Below are positions 1 to 8,425 of a stretch of DNA of 64,000 bases, in pieces; the stretch's first letter is position 1; each line of letters opens with the position of its first letter. The notes under the pieces were generated by a model. That model did not search any database and was not told the origin of the DNA. It saw nothing but the letters and a program-made list of their open reading frames with translations. A program made the translations under genes and the position numbers. Origin of the DNA: Microvirga aerilata (lineage in GTDB: Bacteria > Pseudomonadota > Alphaproteobacteria > Rhizobiales > Beijerinckiaceae); assembly GCF_016743775.1 (NCBI RefSeq), contig NZ_JAEQMY010000022.1:1-64000 (forward strand), read 5' to 3'.

Positions 1-248
1 CAAGTGGTTGTAAGTTTGTCCCATCGCGGCAACACCTTAGCAGGTGTTGCACTTCACACGTGAACTCAGCGGATCCACGACCCCGACGCTTCAGGATATG
101 AGGAGGATTGGTGCACCTCCTTGTGGATCGTTAGCGGTGATGGATCCCGGGCTCCGCCGCGAGGCCTCGAAATGATACTGTTTCGCTGGTTTTGCGATCC
201 CGGATCTCCGCTATGCTGCGTCCGGGATGTCGCTAGAGACTGCAGGTT
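1..248. other. Intergenic region at the window edge, no gene seen
   Basis: I see no supportable coding region before the stop of the first gene at 249. The stretch holds a half-preserved dispersed palindromic repeat at about 131-233, described separately. Whatever gene lies to the left is outside the window. Confidence 0.6.
131..233. repeat. Dispersed palindromic repeat, family B, degenerate copy
   Basis: It contains the element core TGGATCCCGGGCTCCGC and a weaker facing half that ends in TCCGGGATGTCG. The same core recurs with its mirror half near 22.5, 36.0, 51.9 and 62.1 kb. The right half here has diverged, so it is probably a decayed copy lying downstream of the first minus-strand gene. 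Confidence 0.6.
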
Positions 249-1091
249 CTAAAACGGCCCACGCCAGAGCGCCCAGATCCGCCGCCATTGCGGCACATCC
301 ACCACTGTCTGGAACGGATCATAGTCCCGTCTCTCCATGGCCTTGAGATAGGGCTCCACCAGCGCGATCGGCTGGAAGGCGGGCTTGGCAGCATTCGGGA
401 CCGTGGCGCGCAGCGCATGCGCCTGCTCAAGATGCCTGCGGGCGACGGCGCGCAGATCGGCGAGTGCTCCTTTAAGACCCGGCCCGCCGCGTCCCGTGAC
501 GATGTCTTCGCGCACGACGCCATGTTTGCTCAGAATATCCGCTGGCACATAGACCTGCCCCTGACGGGCATGGATCGGGAAAGCCCGCAGCAAGCCTGTG
601 ATGGCATAGGCCACACCGGCATGTCCGGCCGCATCGGCCGTGCCGGGATTCGAGCCGTTCGAGAGAATGAGACTTGAGAGCTGAATCAGGCTGGATGACG
701 TCTCGCCGCAGTAACCCTCGAGATCGTTCAGGCTCGGCATGGGATCTTCGTAGAGATCAAAGATCCGGGCATCGATCAGGTCGACCAGAGACTGGCGGGG
801 AAGCCGGAACTGGACGATGGTGTCGTCGAGCGCTGCGGCCACCGGGTTGGCGCGCACGTCGCCCCGGGCCTCCCCCTGCAGGGCATCGCGCCACCATTGG
901 AGGCGGATTTCGCCGACAAGCGCCTCGCGCACCGCCTCACGAACACGGGCGATCTCGAAATTGAAGGCATGAAGCGCGTGAAGATGCGGCCGCTTGTCGA
1001 GGGGTGCGAAGAGGCTCGCCCAGTAGCGGTCGGGGTCGGCTTCACGCACGAGCGCTTCGCAATGGGCGAAATTGGAAATGGCTTGAGCCAT
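249..1091 (-). CDS. Squalene/phytoene synthase-like protein, NDUFAF6-type, probably non-catalytic
   Basis: This 280-residue protein has the all-helical squalene/phytoene synthase fold signature (QWWRDAL near residue 66, GVAYAITGLLRAFPIH near 160). The two aspartate-rich DxxxD motifs that bind prenyl diphosphate are not visible: the first region reads FNFEIARV and the second has no paired aspartates. The same pattern is known in NDUFAF6 (C8orf38), a mitochondrial complex I assembly factor. It is the last gene of a minus-strand run, starting one base after the stop of the Mth938-like gene, itself downstream of secD-secF. A role in respiratory complex assembly is inference from family and context. 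A true carotenoid or hopanoid synthase seems less likely because the catalytic acids are missing. Confidence 0.75.
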   Translation of the reverse strand: MAQAISNFAHCEALVREADPDRYWASLFAPLDKRPHLHALHAFNFEIARVREAVREALVGEIRLQWWRDALQGEARGDVRANPVAAALDDTIVQFRLPRQSLVDLIDARIFDLYEDPMPSLNDLEGYCGETSSSLIQLSSLILSNGSNPGTADAAGHAGVAYAITGLLRAFPIHARQGQVYVPADILSKHGVVREDIVTGRGGPGLKGALADLRAVARRHLEQAHALRATVPNAAKPAFQPIALVEPYLKAMERRDYDPFQTVVDVPQWRRIWALWRGPF

Positions 1092-1092
1092 G

Positions 1093-1479
1093 TCAGGGCA
1101 CGGCGATCAGGGCCGCACCGACCTTGCGGTTTTCGGCAAGCAGGACGTTGTAGGTACGGGCGGCAGCTCCCGTCTGCATCACGTCGAGGCCGATCCCCGC
1201 CTCGCGAAAGCGCGTCCGGAAGGCTCCCGGAATGGCCGCGATATCGGCACCCGTTCCCAGGAGCAGCAGGTCGAGCGCATCGCCCTCGGCGAAGACTGGA
1301 TCGAGCGCCTCGTCCGTCAGCTCGGCGACGGAATTGACTGTCCAGGCTTTGATGCCCGACGGCAGCGCCAGCACCGATCCCCGGTGGGACATGTCCGCGA
1401 AGCGAAAGCCGCCATTGCCATAGGCGTCGAACAGATAGCGCCCCGGCAGGAACCCGTCATAGAGGCGACCAGAGCTCAT
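1093..1479 (-). CDS. Mth938-like domain protein (DUF498), NDUFAF3-type
   Basis: This soluble 128-residue protein spans essentially the whole Mth938-like fold. Recognisable blocks are FDAYGNGGFRFADMSHRGS near residue 17, LLLLGTGAD near 71 and a C-terminal block TYNVLLAENRKVGAALI. The layout matches NDUFAF3, which helps assemble mitochondrial respiratory complex I. The gene starts four bases after secF stops and is followed after one base by the NDUFAF6-like gene, so all are probably co-transcribed. The sequence shows no cofactor-binding or catalytic motif, and the family has no established enzymatic activity. The molecular role is inferred from homology and the paired arrangement. Confidence 0.8.
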   Translation of the reverse strand: MSSGRLYDGFLPGRYLFDAYGNGGFRFADMSHRGSVLALPSGIKAWTVNSVAELTDEALDPVFAEGDALDLLLLGTGADIAAIPGAFRTRFREAGIGLDVMQTGAAARTYNVLLAENRKVGAALIAVP

Positions 1480-1483
1480 CGGC

Positions 1484-2431
1484 TTACTCCGCTGCTGCGG
1501 CCCTGCCCTCCGGCACCTTCACGGTCTCGGAGCTGCGGAGACCGATATAGATCAACATGGGAGACGAAATGCAGATGGCCGAATACGTACAGATGACAAC
1601 GCCATAAAGCATGACCTGCGCGAAGCCTTGGATCGCTTGCCCGCCGAAGAGGACCAGCGCCAGGAGCGACAGCGCGGTGGTTGCCGCCGTCATCACGGTA
1701 CGGGACATGGTGTGGTTGATCGACAGGTTCAACAGCTCTTCGGCCGGCATCGTCTTGTAGCGGCGCATCAGCTCGCGGGTGCGGTCGAACACCACCACCG
1801 TCTCATTGAGCGAATAGCCCACGATGGTCAGGATCGCCGCGATCGAGGTCATGTTGAACTCGTGGCCGGTGATCACGAAGAACCCGATGGTGAGCACGAT
1901 GTCGTGAAGCGTCCCGATGATGGAGGCAATCGCCAGTTCCCGCTCGAAGCGGAACCAGAGGTAGAACAGCACCGCGATGACCGAGAGCACGACGCCGATG
2001 GTGCCGGACTGGACGAGTTCGCCCGAGACGCGGGGGCCTACCGTCTCCACGCGGCGGAACTCGTATTCGGCGCCGAACGTATCGCGCGCCTTTTGCACCA
2101 CGCTGGCCTGAGCGGCCTCGCCTCCCTCCTGGATCGGGAAGCGCAGCGACACCTCGCCGGCGGTGCCGAACTCCTGCACCTCGACATCGCCGAAGCCGAA
2201 GCCCTCGGCGGTCTGCCGGATCTGGCCCACATTGGCCTGACCCGATTTCGCTTGAATCTCCATGAGCGTGCCGCCCCGGAAATCGATGCCGAAGTTGAGG
2301 CCGCCGGTCAGGAGCATCAGCGCGGTCAGAACCGAGATGACGGCCGACAGCGGAAACGAGAAGCGCCGGAAACGCATGAAGTCGAAGTGGGAGTTTTCGG
2401 GCCAGAGCCGTACGAGGCGCACGATACTCAC
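1484..2431 (-). CDS. secF: Protein translocase subunit SecF
   Basis: SecF is an inner-membrane subunit of the SecDF-YajC complex, which uses the proton gradient to help pull proteins out of the SecYEG channel. The 315-residue product has the expected plan: an N-terminal membrane helix near residues 27-45, the GIDFRGG signature near 48, a periplasmic domain to about 135 and five further helices. The conserved GYSLNETVVVFDRTRE block lies near residue 205. It starts three bases after the secD stop and precedes the NDUFAF3-like gene by four, so it is tightly operonic. Length and motifs are normal for a separate (not fused) SecF. Confidence 0.97.
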   Translation of the reverse strand: MSIVRLVRLWPENSHFDFMRFRRFSFPLSAVISVLTALMLLTGGLNFGIDFRGGTLMEIQAKSGQANVGQIRQTAEGFGFGDVEVQEFGTAGEVSLRFPIQEGGEAAQASVVQKARDTFGAEYEFRRVETVGPRVSGELVQSGTIGVVLSVIAVLFYLWFRFERELAIASIIGTLHDIVLTIGFFVITGHEFNMTSIAAILTIVGYSLNETVVVFDRTRELMRRYKTMPAEELLNLSINHTMSRTVMTAATTALSLLALVLFGGQAIQGFAQVMLYGVVICTYSAICISSPMLIYIGLRSSETVKVPEGRAAAAE

Positions 2432-2434
2432 TCC

Positions 2435-4042
2435 TTAGAACGGAAGAACTTTGGGACGCATCCAGTGATACCAAAGCGCGATCATCATGCGCGTCAGGGT
2501 GACGGCTGTGATCACGGTCGTCAGGATGCCGAGAATGAACACGACGGCGAAGCCGCGCACGGGACCGGAGCCGAGGAAGAACAGGATCACCGCCGCAATG
2601 GCCATGGTGCTGTTGGAATCGACGATGGTGGCGAATGCCCGGTCGAAGCCCGCCTGAATGGCCGAGACGATCGACCGGCCGGCATGCACCTCTTCGCGGA
2701 TGCGCTCGTAGATCAGCACGTTGGAGTCGACCGCCGTGCCGATGGTCAGAACGATGCCGGCGATGCCCGGCAGCGTGAGCGTTGCCTCGAGCACCGACAT
2801 GAGACCGAAGATGAGGCCCACATGGACGATGAGCGCGATGTTCGCGAACAGACCGAAGAGGCCGTAGGTGGCGAACATGAAAACGATCACGAAGATCGCC
2901 GCCACATAGGTGGCCAACTTGCCGGCCTCGATGGAATCGCGTCCAAGGCCGGGGCCGACGGTGCGCTCCTCGACGATGGTGAGCTTGGCCGGCAGGGCGC
3001 CGGAGCGGAGAAGGACCGCGAGATTGTTCACCTGCTCGACCGTGAAGCTGCCGGAGATCTGGCCCGAGCCGCCGGTGATCGGCGACTGGATGGTCGGGGC
3101 TGAAATCACCTCGTTGTCGAGGACGATGGCCAGCTGCCGCCCGAGATTTTCCGTCGTCGCCTGTCCGAAACGCTGAGCGCCGCGGATGTTGAAGCGGAAG
3201 TTTACGATGGGCTGGCTGGTTTGGGTGTCGAAGGCCGGCTGGGCATCGGTGAGATCGCCGCCTTCTGCGATGATCCGGCGCTCGACCGGCACCCGCTGGC
3301 CGCCCGCATCGCTCATGGGGAGCATGTCGACGTCTGTTGCGCCCGGCTGGGCCAGCAGGCGGAATTCCAGGTTGCCGGTCTCGCCCAGAAGCGCCTTCAG
3401 CTGCTGCGGGTCCTGCAGGCCCGGAACCTGGACGAGAACGCGGTCCGCGCCTTGGCGCTGGATGCTGGGCTCCGTGGTGCCGGTGGCGTCCACGCGGCGG
3501 CGGATAACCTCGATGGATTGATCGACGGCCCGGCGAATGCGCTCGTTGACGCCCGCTTCCGTGTAGGTGAGCGTGATCTGGCCTTCCGGCGTGGTGACGA
3601 TTTCGATGGCATTGTTGCCGGTCTGGCCGAGAACGGCATTGCCGACCGGCTGCGCCAGCTCGCGCAGGCGCGGCAGCAGGCGGTCGCGGTCGGCCGCATC
3701 CGGCACGCGGATCTGCACGCCGCGCTGGATCGTCTGGATGCCGTTCTGGGACGAGACGCGGGTGTCGCGCAGGATCCGGCGGACGTCGTCACGCAGCGAC
3801 GTGATCTGCGTGCGCATCAGATCCTGTGCGTCCACCTCGAGGAGAACGTGGGAGCCGCCCTGCAGGTCGAGGCCCAGCACGATGGCGCGGGACGGAACGA
3901 GCCAGGACGGAACCCAGCCCGGGATGGCGCTCAGGAAGGCCTGGCGCTGCTCGCGATCCATCGTGCTCGGAACCGCAAGCAGCAGGCCGATCACGATGAT
4001 CGCCACCGTGGCGATGATCTTCGACTTCGAGAAGCGCAGCAT
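2435..4042 (-). CDS. secD: Protein translocase subunit SecD
   Basis: SecD is the larger SecDF subunit, acting with SecF and YajC at the SecYEG translocon. The product begins with a membrane helix, then shows GLDLQGGSH (near residue 58), a long periplasmic region, and a cluster of membrane helices carrying the signature GTAVDSNVLIYERIREE near residue 435. I start at the ATG at 4042 (MLRFSKSK), preceded by a GAGAAAGG-like ribosome-binding site. An in-frame GTG seven codons upstream is possible but less likely. About 100 bases separate it from yajC upstream, and secF follows after three bases. At 535 residues it is normal length. Confidence 0.96.
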   Translation of the reverse strand: MLRFSKSKIIATVAIIVIGLLLAVPSTMDREQRQAFLSAIPGWVPSWLVPSRAIVLGLDLQGGSHVLLEVDAQDLMRTQITSLRDDVRRILRDTRVSSQNGIQTIQRGVQIRVPDAADRDRLLPRLRELAQPVGNAVLGQTGNNAIEIVTTPEGQITLTYTEAGVNERIRRAVDQSIEVIRRRVDATGTTEPSIQRQGADRVLVQVPGLQDPQQLKALLGETGNLEFRLLAQPGATDVDMLPMSDAGGQRVPVERRIIAEGGDLTDAQPAFDTQTSQPIVNFRFNIRGAQRFGQATTENLGRQLAIVLDNEVISAPTIQSPITGGSGQISGSFTVEQVNNLAVLLRSGALPAKLTIVEERTVGPGLGRDSIEAGKLATYVAAIFVIVFMFATYGLFGLFANIALIVHVGLIFGLMSVLEATLTLPGIAGIVLTIGTAVDSNVLIYERIREEVHAGRSIVSAIQAGFDRAFATIVDSNSTMAIAAVILFFLGSGPVRGFAVVFILGILTTVITAVTLTRMMIALWYHWMRPKVLPF

Positions 4043-4139
4043 CGTCAGCTCAACCTTTCTCACTCACCCTGCCGCAGGAGCCTGCGGCGAACCGGCCCTC
4101 CCCGTGCCTCGAAGGCCTGGAGGACCGGCTTTGTCTCAA

Positions 4140-4484
4140 TCAGGCCTTGACCGGCTCGCTCTTGGAGCGGACCTCGGAGATCATGGCCCTGGCCACCTTC
4201 ACCCTGACGCCTTCGGCGATCTCGACCTCGACATCGGCCGCGTCCTCGACGACCTTGGTCACCTTGCCGATGATGCCGCCCGACGTGACGACCGTGTCCC
4301 CGCGACGCACGTTCTTGATCATCTCCTGGTGCGCCCGCACCCGGCGCTGCTGAGGCCGGATGATGAGAAACCACATGATGACGAAAATGAGGATGAACGG
4401 AACGAATTGGAGGATCATCTCCATTCCGCCCCCGGCGGGGGCCCCTTGTGCGAAGGCAGGTGAAATGAACAAGCGGCTCTCCAT
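4140..4484 (-). CDS. yajC: Preprotein translocase subunit YajC
   Basis: YajC is a small inner-membrane protein that associates with SecDF and SecYEG. The 114-residue protein has a short N-terminal segment ending around AFAQGAP, one strong membrane helix (FVPFILIFVIMWFLIIRP, about residues 28-45) and a cytoplasmic domain with the family block GDTVVTSGGIIGKV. It is the first gene of the yajC-secD-secF run on the minus strand. The intergenic stretch upstream carries a dispersed repeat, so the promoter probably lies between 4485 and about 4560. Nothing is unusual about the protein. Confidence 0.95.
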   Translation of the reverse strand: MESRLFISPAFAQGAPAGGGMEMILQFVPFILIFVIMWFLIIRPQQRRVRAHQEMIKNVRRGDTVVTSGGIIGKVTKVVEDAADVEVEIAEGVRVKVARAMISEVRSKSEPVKA

Positions 4485-4590
4485 GGATAAAGGCGCGAGG
4501 CGGGCATTTCGAGGCCCACCCGCGCCAGACGGGATCTAAAGCGTGGCGGACTATACTCATCGACCCGACGAAATCAATGAAGTTACAGAG

Positions 4591-4710
4591 GCATCGTGCG
4601 GAAAAGTGGTCCCGGTTTTCCGCATCCAGCGATGCCCCTTTCCAAGAAGGGAGCTTCGGATCGATCCCAAAAGTGGTGGCCACTTTTGGGTCCAAGGCTC
4701 AACCTTTCCA
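4591..4710. repeat. Dispersed palindromic repeat, family A
   Basis: Two hairpin units lie side by side. The left has GCGGAAAA and TTTTCCGC-type arms inside an outer GCATCG/CGATGC pair. The right has CCAAAAGTGG facing CCACTTTTGG. Related copies sit at 9825-9908, 34132-34179 and 35759-35859. It lies in the divergent spacer between yajC and the DUF815 ATPase gene. Confidence 0.75.
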
Positions 4711-4772
4711 TGGCCCCTTGCATGGACCGTTCGAGGCTTCCTGCGCTAAGCAGTTCCCCCAACCTCGTTCGA

Positions 4773-5663
4773 ATGGCCATGTCACAGATGCCCACAGACC
4801 CTCTTTCTCCCGAGTCGCTGGCGCTTTTGACGCGCATTGCCGATGCCCTGGAGCGCCTTGCCCCGGCAGGAACCCCTCACGCGGATGTTACGGTGGCGGA
4901 CGCCTTCGTCTGGCATGCCGCAGGACGCAGGCTTTCCCCTGTTCCCAGGGTGAACCGGGTCGAGATGAGCCTGCTGCGCGGCATCGACCGGGTGCGGGAC
5001 CAGCTTGCGGAGAACACCGGGCGCTTCGCCAGGGGGCTTCCCGCCAACAATGCCCTGCTCTGGGGCGCCCGGGGCATGGGCAAGTCGTCGCTGGTCAAGG
5101 CGGTTCATGCGGAGATCAACCACACGAGGGCTGCCGATGCCCGCCCGCTGAAGCTCATCGAGATCCACCGGGAGGATATCGAGACCCTGCCCGATCTCAT
5201 GACTCTTCTGCGGGCCGATCCGCATCGCTTCATCGTCTTTTGCGACGATCTCTCCTTTGATGCCGACGATACCTCCTACAAGTCGCTGAAAGCCGTGCTG
5301 GAGGGCGGGATCGAGGGGCGGCCGGACAACGTGATCTTCTATGCCACGTCCAACCGGCGTCATCTCCTGCCCCGAGACATGATGGAGAACGAGCGCTCCA
5401 CCGCCATCAATCCGGGGGAAGCCATCGAGGAAAAGGTCTCGCTCTCCGACCGCTTCGGCCTCTGGCTCGGCTTCCACAAATGCAGCCAGGACGAGTATCT
5501 CGACATGGTTTTCGCCTATGTGGACCATCTTGGCCTGCAGGCGGACCGGGATGCGGTCCGTGCGGACGCTCTCGAATGGGCGACCACCCGCGGCGCACGC
5601 TCCGGCCGCACGGCCTGGCAGTTCATCCAGGATCTCGCCGGGCGGCTTGGCAAGGCAATCTAG
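4773..5663 (+). CDS. DUF815-family P-loop ATPase
   Basis: This 296-residue cytoplasmic ATPase belongs to the DUF815 group of AAA-type proteins. A Walker A motif reads GARGMGKSS (about residue 93) and a Walker B-like segment reads FIVFCDDLSF (about 152), followed by YATSNRRHL, the sensor-1-like position. The C-terminal part contains the lid-like helices usual in the family. The substrate and role are not established. The start is uncertain: in-frame ATGs at 4773, 4779 and 4788 all lack a clear ribosome-binding site, while earlier in-frame ATGs fall inside the family A repeat and are unlikely. It is divergent from yajC and convergent with the NlpD-like gene, sharing the terminator just after its stop. 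Confidence 0.9.
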   Translation: MAMSQMPTDPLSPESLALLTRIADALERLAPAGTPHADVTVADAFVWHAAGRRLSPVPRVNRVEMSLLRGIDRVRDQLAENTGRFARGLPANNALLWGARGMGKSSLVKAVHAEINHTRAADARPLKLIEIHREDIETLPDLMTLLRADPHRFIVFCDDLSFDADDTSYKSLKAVLEGGIEGRPDNVIFYATSNRRHLLPRDMMENERSTAINPGEAIEEKVSLSDRFGLWLGFHKCSQDEYLDMVFAYVDHLGLQADRDAVRADALEWATTRGARSGRTAWQFIQDLAGRLGKAI

Positions 5664-5699
5664 AAAAGCAAAGGGACGGTGGCTGAGCTCCACCGTCCC
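5661..5699 (-). terminator. Factor-independent terminator of the NlpD-like gene
   Basis: A perfect ten-base stem GGGACGGTGG/CCACCGTCCC with a seven-base loop is followed, reading the minus strand, by TTTGCTTTT. It therefore ends the minus-strand transcript that stops coding at 5750. Its T-rich tail overlaps the stop codon of the DUF815 gene. The same stem may also serve the plus strand, though no T run follows there. Confidence 0.85.
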
Positions 5700-5749
5700 C
5701 TCATTCGACCGGCCCCGAATATCGAGGCCGACCTAAACTCTCTGCCTCG

Positions 5750-6847
5750 TCAGCCGCCGAGATGCTTCATCGGGTCGACCGGGGTCGCGCCTTTGCGGAT
5801 CTCGAAGTGCAGCTGCGGCGAGGTGACGTTGCCGGTCTGGCCCGAGGTCGCGATCACCTGACCACGCTTCACCTGCTCGCCGCGCTTCACGTTAAGCGAA
5901 CCGTTGTGGGCATAGGCCGAGACGAAGCCGTTCTCGTGGCGGATGAGCACGAGGTTGCCGTAGCCCTTCACCTCGCTGCCGGCGTAGGTGACGGTGCCGG
6001 CCTCGGCCGCTTTGACCGGGGTGCCCTCAGGCACGGCGATGTTGATGCCCTCGTTGCCGCCATTGGCGCCGAACCCGGCGATGACGCGGCCGCGGGCCGG
6101 CCAGCGGAAGTCGCCCGATACGCTGGCGGTCTGTTCCGGCTCCGGGACCGGAGCCTTCGCGGCCTCAGGCTGGGGAGCCGGCGCGGGAGCCGCAGGCTGC
6201 ACGGCAACGGAAGCGGGCTTGACCAGCTCCGGCTGCGTCAGGGCGGCCACTTTGGGCTGCTCGACGACGGGCTTGGGAGCGGAGACCAGGGGCTTCGGCG
6301 CGGAAACCAGCGGCTCGTCCGTGGCCGATGCAACCTGCATCGGAGCGGACTTTGCCGGGGCGGCCGGAGCCGGAGCCGGGGCCTGGGCACTTGAGGTCAT
6401 TCCGGGACGGACGCGCTTGGCCGGTTCGGCCGAGGCGACCGGGGTGGTTGCCGCCGGCGTCTTGGAGGTGTCGACGAGGCGGAACTTCGGCTGAGCGGCA
6501 GGCTGGGCCGGGGCCGCCTGAGCAACCGGCACGGGGCGCGGCTGGATCGGAGCGGGAGCGGCGGCGATGCGGGAGGGCTGCGACAGGGGCTGCGACTGCA
6601 CGGGAGGCAGCGCCTGGGCCTGAACCGGCGCGGTCGGCATCGGAGCGGCAGCATAGGACGGGGAAGGCTGAGGAGCGGCAGGGGCGCTGGCGTCGACCCG
6701 CTCGCTGGCCGCGAAGGGGTTCGAGAACGGGTTCTCCCCGAACCGCGCGCTGTCGGTACTACAGGCTGCCGCAGCACTGCCGATCATACTCACCAGAGCG
6801 ATCCGCGACACGACATTCCAATGCCCAGAAGACACACGCAACCGCAT
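5750..6847 (-). CDS. nlpD: NlpD-like murein-hydrolase activator lipoprotein with degenerate M23 domain
   Basis: The 365-residue product begins with a lipoprotein-type signal peptide whose candidate lipid-attached cysteine is residue 29 (AAAAC). A long Pro/Ala/Gln-rich linker follows to about residue 250, then an M23/LytM domain to the end. The zinc-ligand motifs are broken: the usual HxGxD reads NEGINIA, and the HLHFE block reads QLHFE, although AYAH and the last histidine remain. This matches NlpD and EnvC, which activate amidases rather than cut peptidoglycan. Unlike typical NlpD, I see no LysM repeat. It lies 113 bases downstream of pcm in the serS-surE-pcm-nlpD order. It probably acts at the envelope in cell separation. 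Confidence 0.85.
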   Translation of the reverse strand: MRLRVSSGHWNVVSRIALVSMIGSAAAACSTDSARFGENPFSNPFAASERVDASAPAAPQPSPSYAAAPMPTAPVQAQALPPVQSQPLSQPSRIAAAPAPIQPRPVPVAQAAPAQPAAQPKFRLVDTSKTPAATTPVASAEPAKRVRPGMTSSAQAPAPAPAAPAKSAPMQVASATDEPLVSAPKPLVSAPKPVVEQPKVAALTQPELVKPASVAVQPAAPAPAPQPEAAKAPVPEPEQTASVSGDFRWPARGRVIAGFGANGGNEGINIAVPEGTPVKAAEAGTVTYAGSEVKGYGNLVLIRHENGFVSAYAHNGSLNVKRGEQVKRGQVIATSGQTGNVTSPQLHFEIRKGATPVDPMKHLGG

Positions 6848-6960
6848 AACTCAACCCCAACCGAACGCAACTCGATGGAGCCATTAAAAGCCTGTTCAGG
6901 TTAAGCAACGGTTGACGTGCAGCAATTTGTCGTAACCTTGTCTGAAATTGTTCGATTCCG

Positions 6961-7644
6961 TCAGAGTGTCGCCGCAATGCCTGTGACGAGCGGCGAAATC
7001 CGCAGCAGACCGCCGAGGCTGCGCTTCAGTTCGCCATCGGCCAGGCAATCGATCTGCACCAAGTGAGGCGCACCCTCCACCGTGAGCGCGCCGACAAGGC
7101 GACCGCCCGGTCCCAGGAGCGATGTCACCGCCTCCGGAATCTCAGCGCGAGCCCCGTTCAGCAGGATGCGATCGAAGCGGTCGCGCACCCGGATGGCGAG
7201 GCCGTCGCCCACCTCCATGCGGACCTTGCCCGCCTCCACGATCTTGAGGTGCTGGGCCGCGCTTTCCGCCAAGGTATTGAAGCGCTCGACCGTGGTCACC
7301 TCGGCGCCGAGCTTCGTCAGAAGCGCGGTCACATAGCCCGTGCCGGTGCCTACTTCCAGGATGCGCTGCCCAGGCGCCACCCCGAGGGCCAGCAGCATGG
7401 CGGCAACGGTCCTGGGTCCGGTCATGGTCTGGCCGCAGGCGAGCGGCAGGGCAACGTCGGTCTTGGCAAGATCCGTGAAGCGGCGGGGCGCAAACACCTC
7501 GCGCGGCACGAGCTCCATCGCCCGCAAAAGCGTGGTGTCCCGGATGCCTTTGGCCCGCAGGGACAGGATGAAGGATGCAACGCCGATCGCCTCTTGCTCG
7601 TCACGCGCTTCCGCATCGGACAGGAAGGGCATGTCCCGGCTCAT
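6961..7644 (-). CDS. pcm: Protein-L-isoaspartate O-methyltransferase
   Basis: This enzyme uses S-adenosylmethionine to methylate isoaspartyl residues and so starts repair of aged proteins. The 227-residue sequence has the family layout: LLRAMELVPREVFAP near residue 39, LPLACGQTMTGP near 67 and the methyltransferase glycine loop ILEVGTGTGYVTALL near 94, with the following acidic residue in VERF. It starts 16 bases after the surE stop, so the two are likely co-transcribed, and nlpD follows. Surface-exposed SurE and Pcm genes are a widely conserved pair. Nothing unusual is seen. Confidence 0.95.
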   Translation of the reverse strand: MSRDMPFLSDAEARDEQEAIGVASFILSLRAKGIRDTTLLRAMELVPREVFAPRRFTDLAKTDVALPLACGQTMTGPRTVAAMLLALGVAPGQRILEVGTGTGYVTALLTKLGAEVTTVERFNTLAESAAQHLKIVEAGKVRMEVGDGLAIRVRDRFDRILLNGARAEIPEAVTSLLGPGGRLVGALTVEGAPHLVQIDCLADGELKRSLGGLLRISPLVTGIAATL

Positions 7645-7660
7645 GGGGCCCCTGCTCCCA

Positions 7661-8422
7661 TCAGCCGAAGGCCTGGGCGTAGCGGGTGAGCGTCGGCTCG
7701 TCGGTCATGTCGATGCGCAGCGGCGTGACGGCGATGCGCCGGTTGGCGATGGCCCAAAGATCGGTGCCGTTGCCGGGCGTAAAGGGGCGGCGCTCGAAGG
7801 CGATCCAGAAATAGGGATTGCCGCGCCCGTCCCTGCGCTCGTCGAGCCGCAGCAGCTCCTGCGTGCGCTGGCCCTGGTTGACGAGAGCCGTCCCCTCGAC
7901 CTCGTCCGGCTCGCAATCCGGGAAGTTCACGTTGACCAGGATGCCCTTGTCGATGCCGGCCTCGAGAATTTTGCGGACAATTTTCGGACCGTGATGCTCG
8001 GCGCATTGCCAGCGCGGGGTCTCGCGGGTTGTCGGCCCGTAGGCCTGGGAGAGCGCGATGGACGGCACCCCCAGGATCGTGCCCTCGATGGCTCCTGCCA
8101 CCGTGCCCGAATAGGTTACGTCCTCGGCCACGTTCTGCCCCCGGTTGACGCCGGAGAGCACGAGGTCGGGCTTGTGATCGCGCATGATCTGGCGAACGCC
8201 CATGATGACGCAATCGGTGGGCGTGCCCTTCACGGCAAAGTGCCGCTCGGAGATCTCGCGCAGGCGCAAGGGATCGTTGAGAGAGAGCGAATGGGCGACG
8301 CCGCTCTGGTCCGTCTCAGGCGCCACAACCCACACATCGTCCGACAGGGCGCGGGCGATAGTCTCCAGGGCTTTCAGCCCCGGAGCATGGATACCGTCGT
8401 CGTTGGTGCAGAGGATGCGCAT
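7661..8422 (-). CDS. surE: 5'/3'-nucleotidase SurE
   Basis: SurE is a metal-dependent nucleotidase linked to stationary-phase survival. The 253-residue protein opens with the active-site segment [15 protein letters not shown], where the paired aspartates bind metal, and carries the second signature [19 protein letters not shown] near residue 93. Both are intact. The gene begins three bases after the serS stop and is followed closely by pcm, so it sits in the serS-surE-pcm-nlpD run. Length is normal. Confidence 0.96.
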   Translation of the reverse strand: MRILCTNDDGIHAPGLKALETIARALSDDVWVVAPETDQSGVAHSLSLNDPLRLREISERHFAVKGTPTDCVIMGVRQIMRDHKPDLVLSGVNRGQNVAEDVTYSGTVAGAIEGTILGVPSIALSQAYGPTTRETPRWQCAEHHGPKIVRKILEAGIDKGILVNVNFPDCEPDEVEGTALVNQGQRTQELLRLDERRDGRGNPYFWIAFERRPFTPGNGTDLWAIANRRIAVTPLRIDMTDEPTLTRYAQAFG

Positions 8423-8425
8423 GAT

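Noticed and set aside
1628-3103. A 491-residue open frame antisense to secF and secD
   Set aside because: It is rich in His, Arg, Asp and Glu in the pattern of reverse-strand reading through GC-rich genes, and secD-secF are certain.
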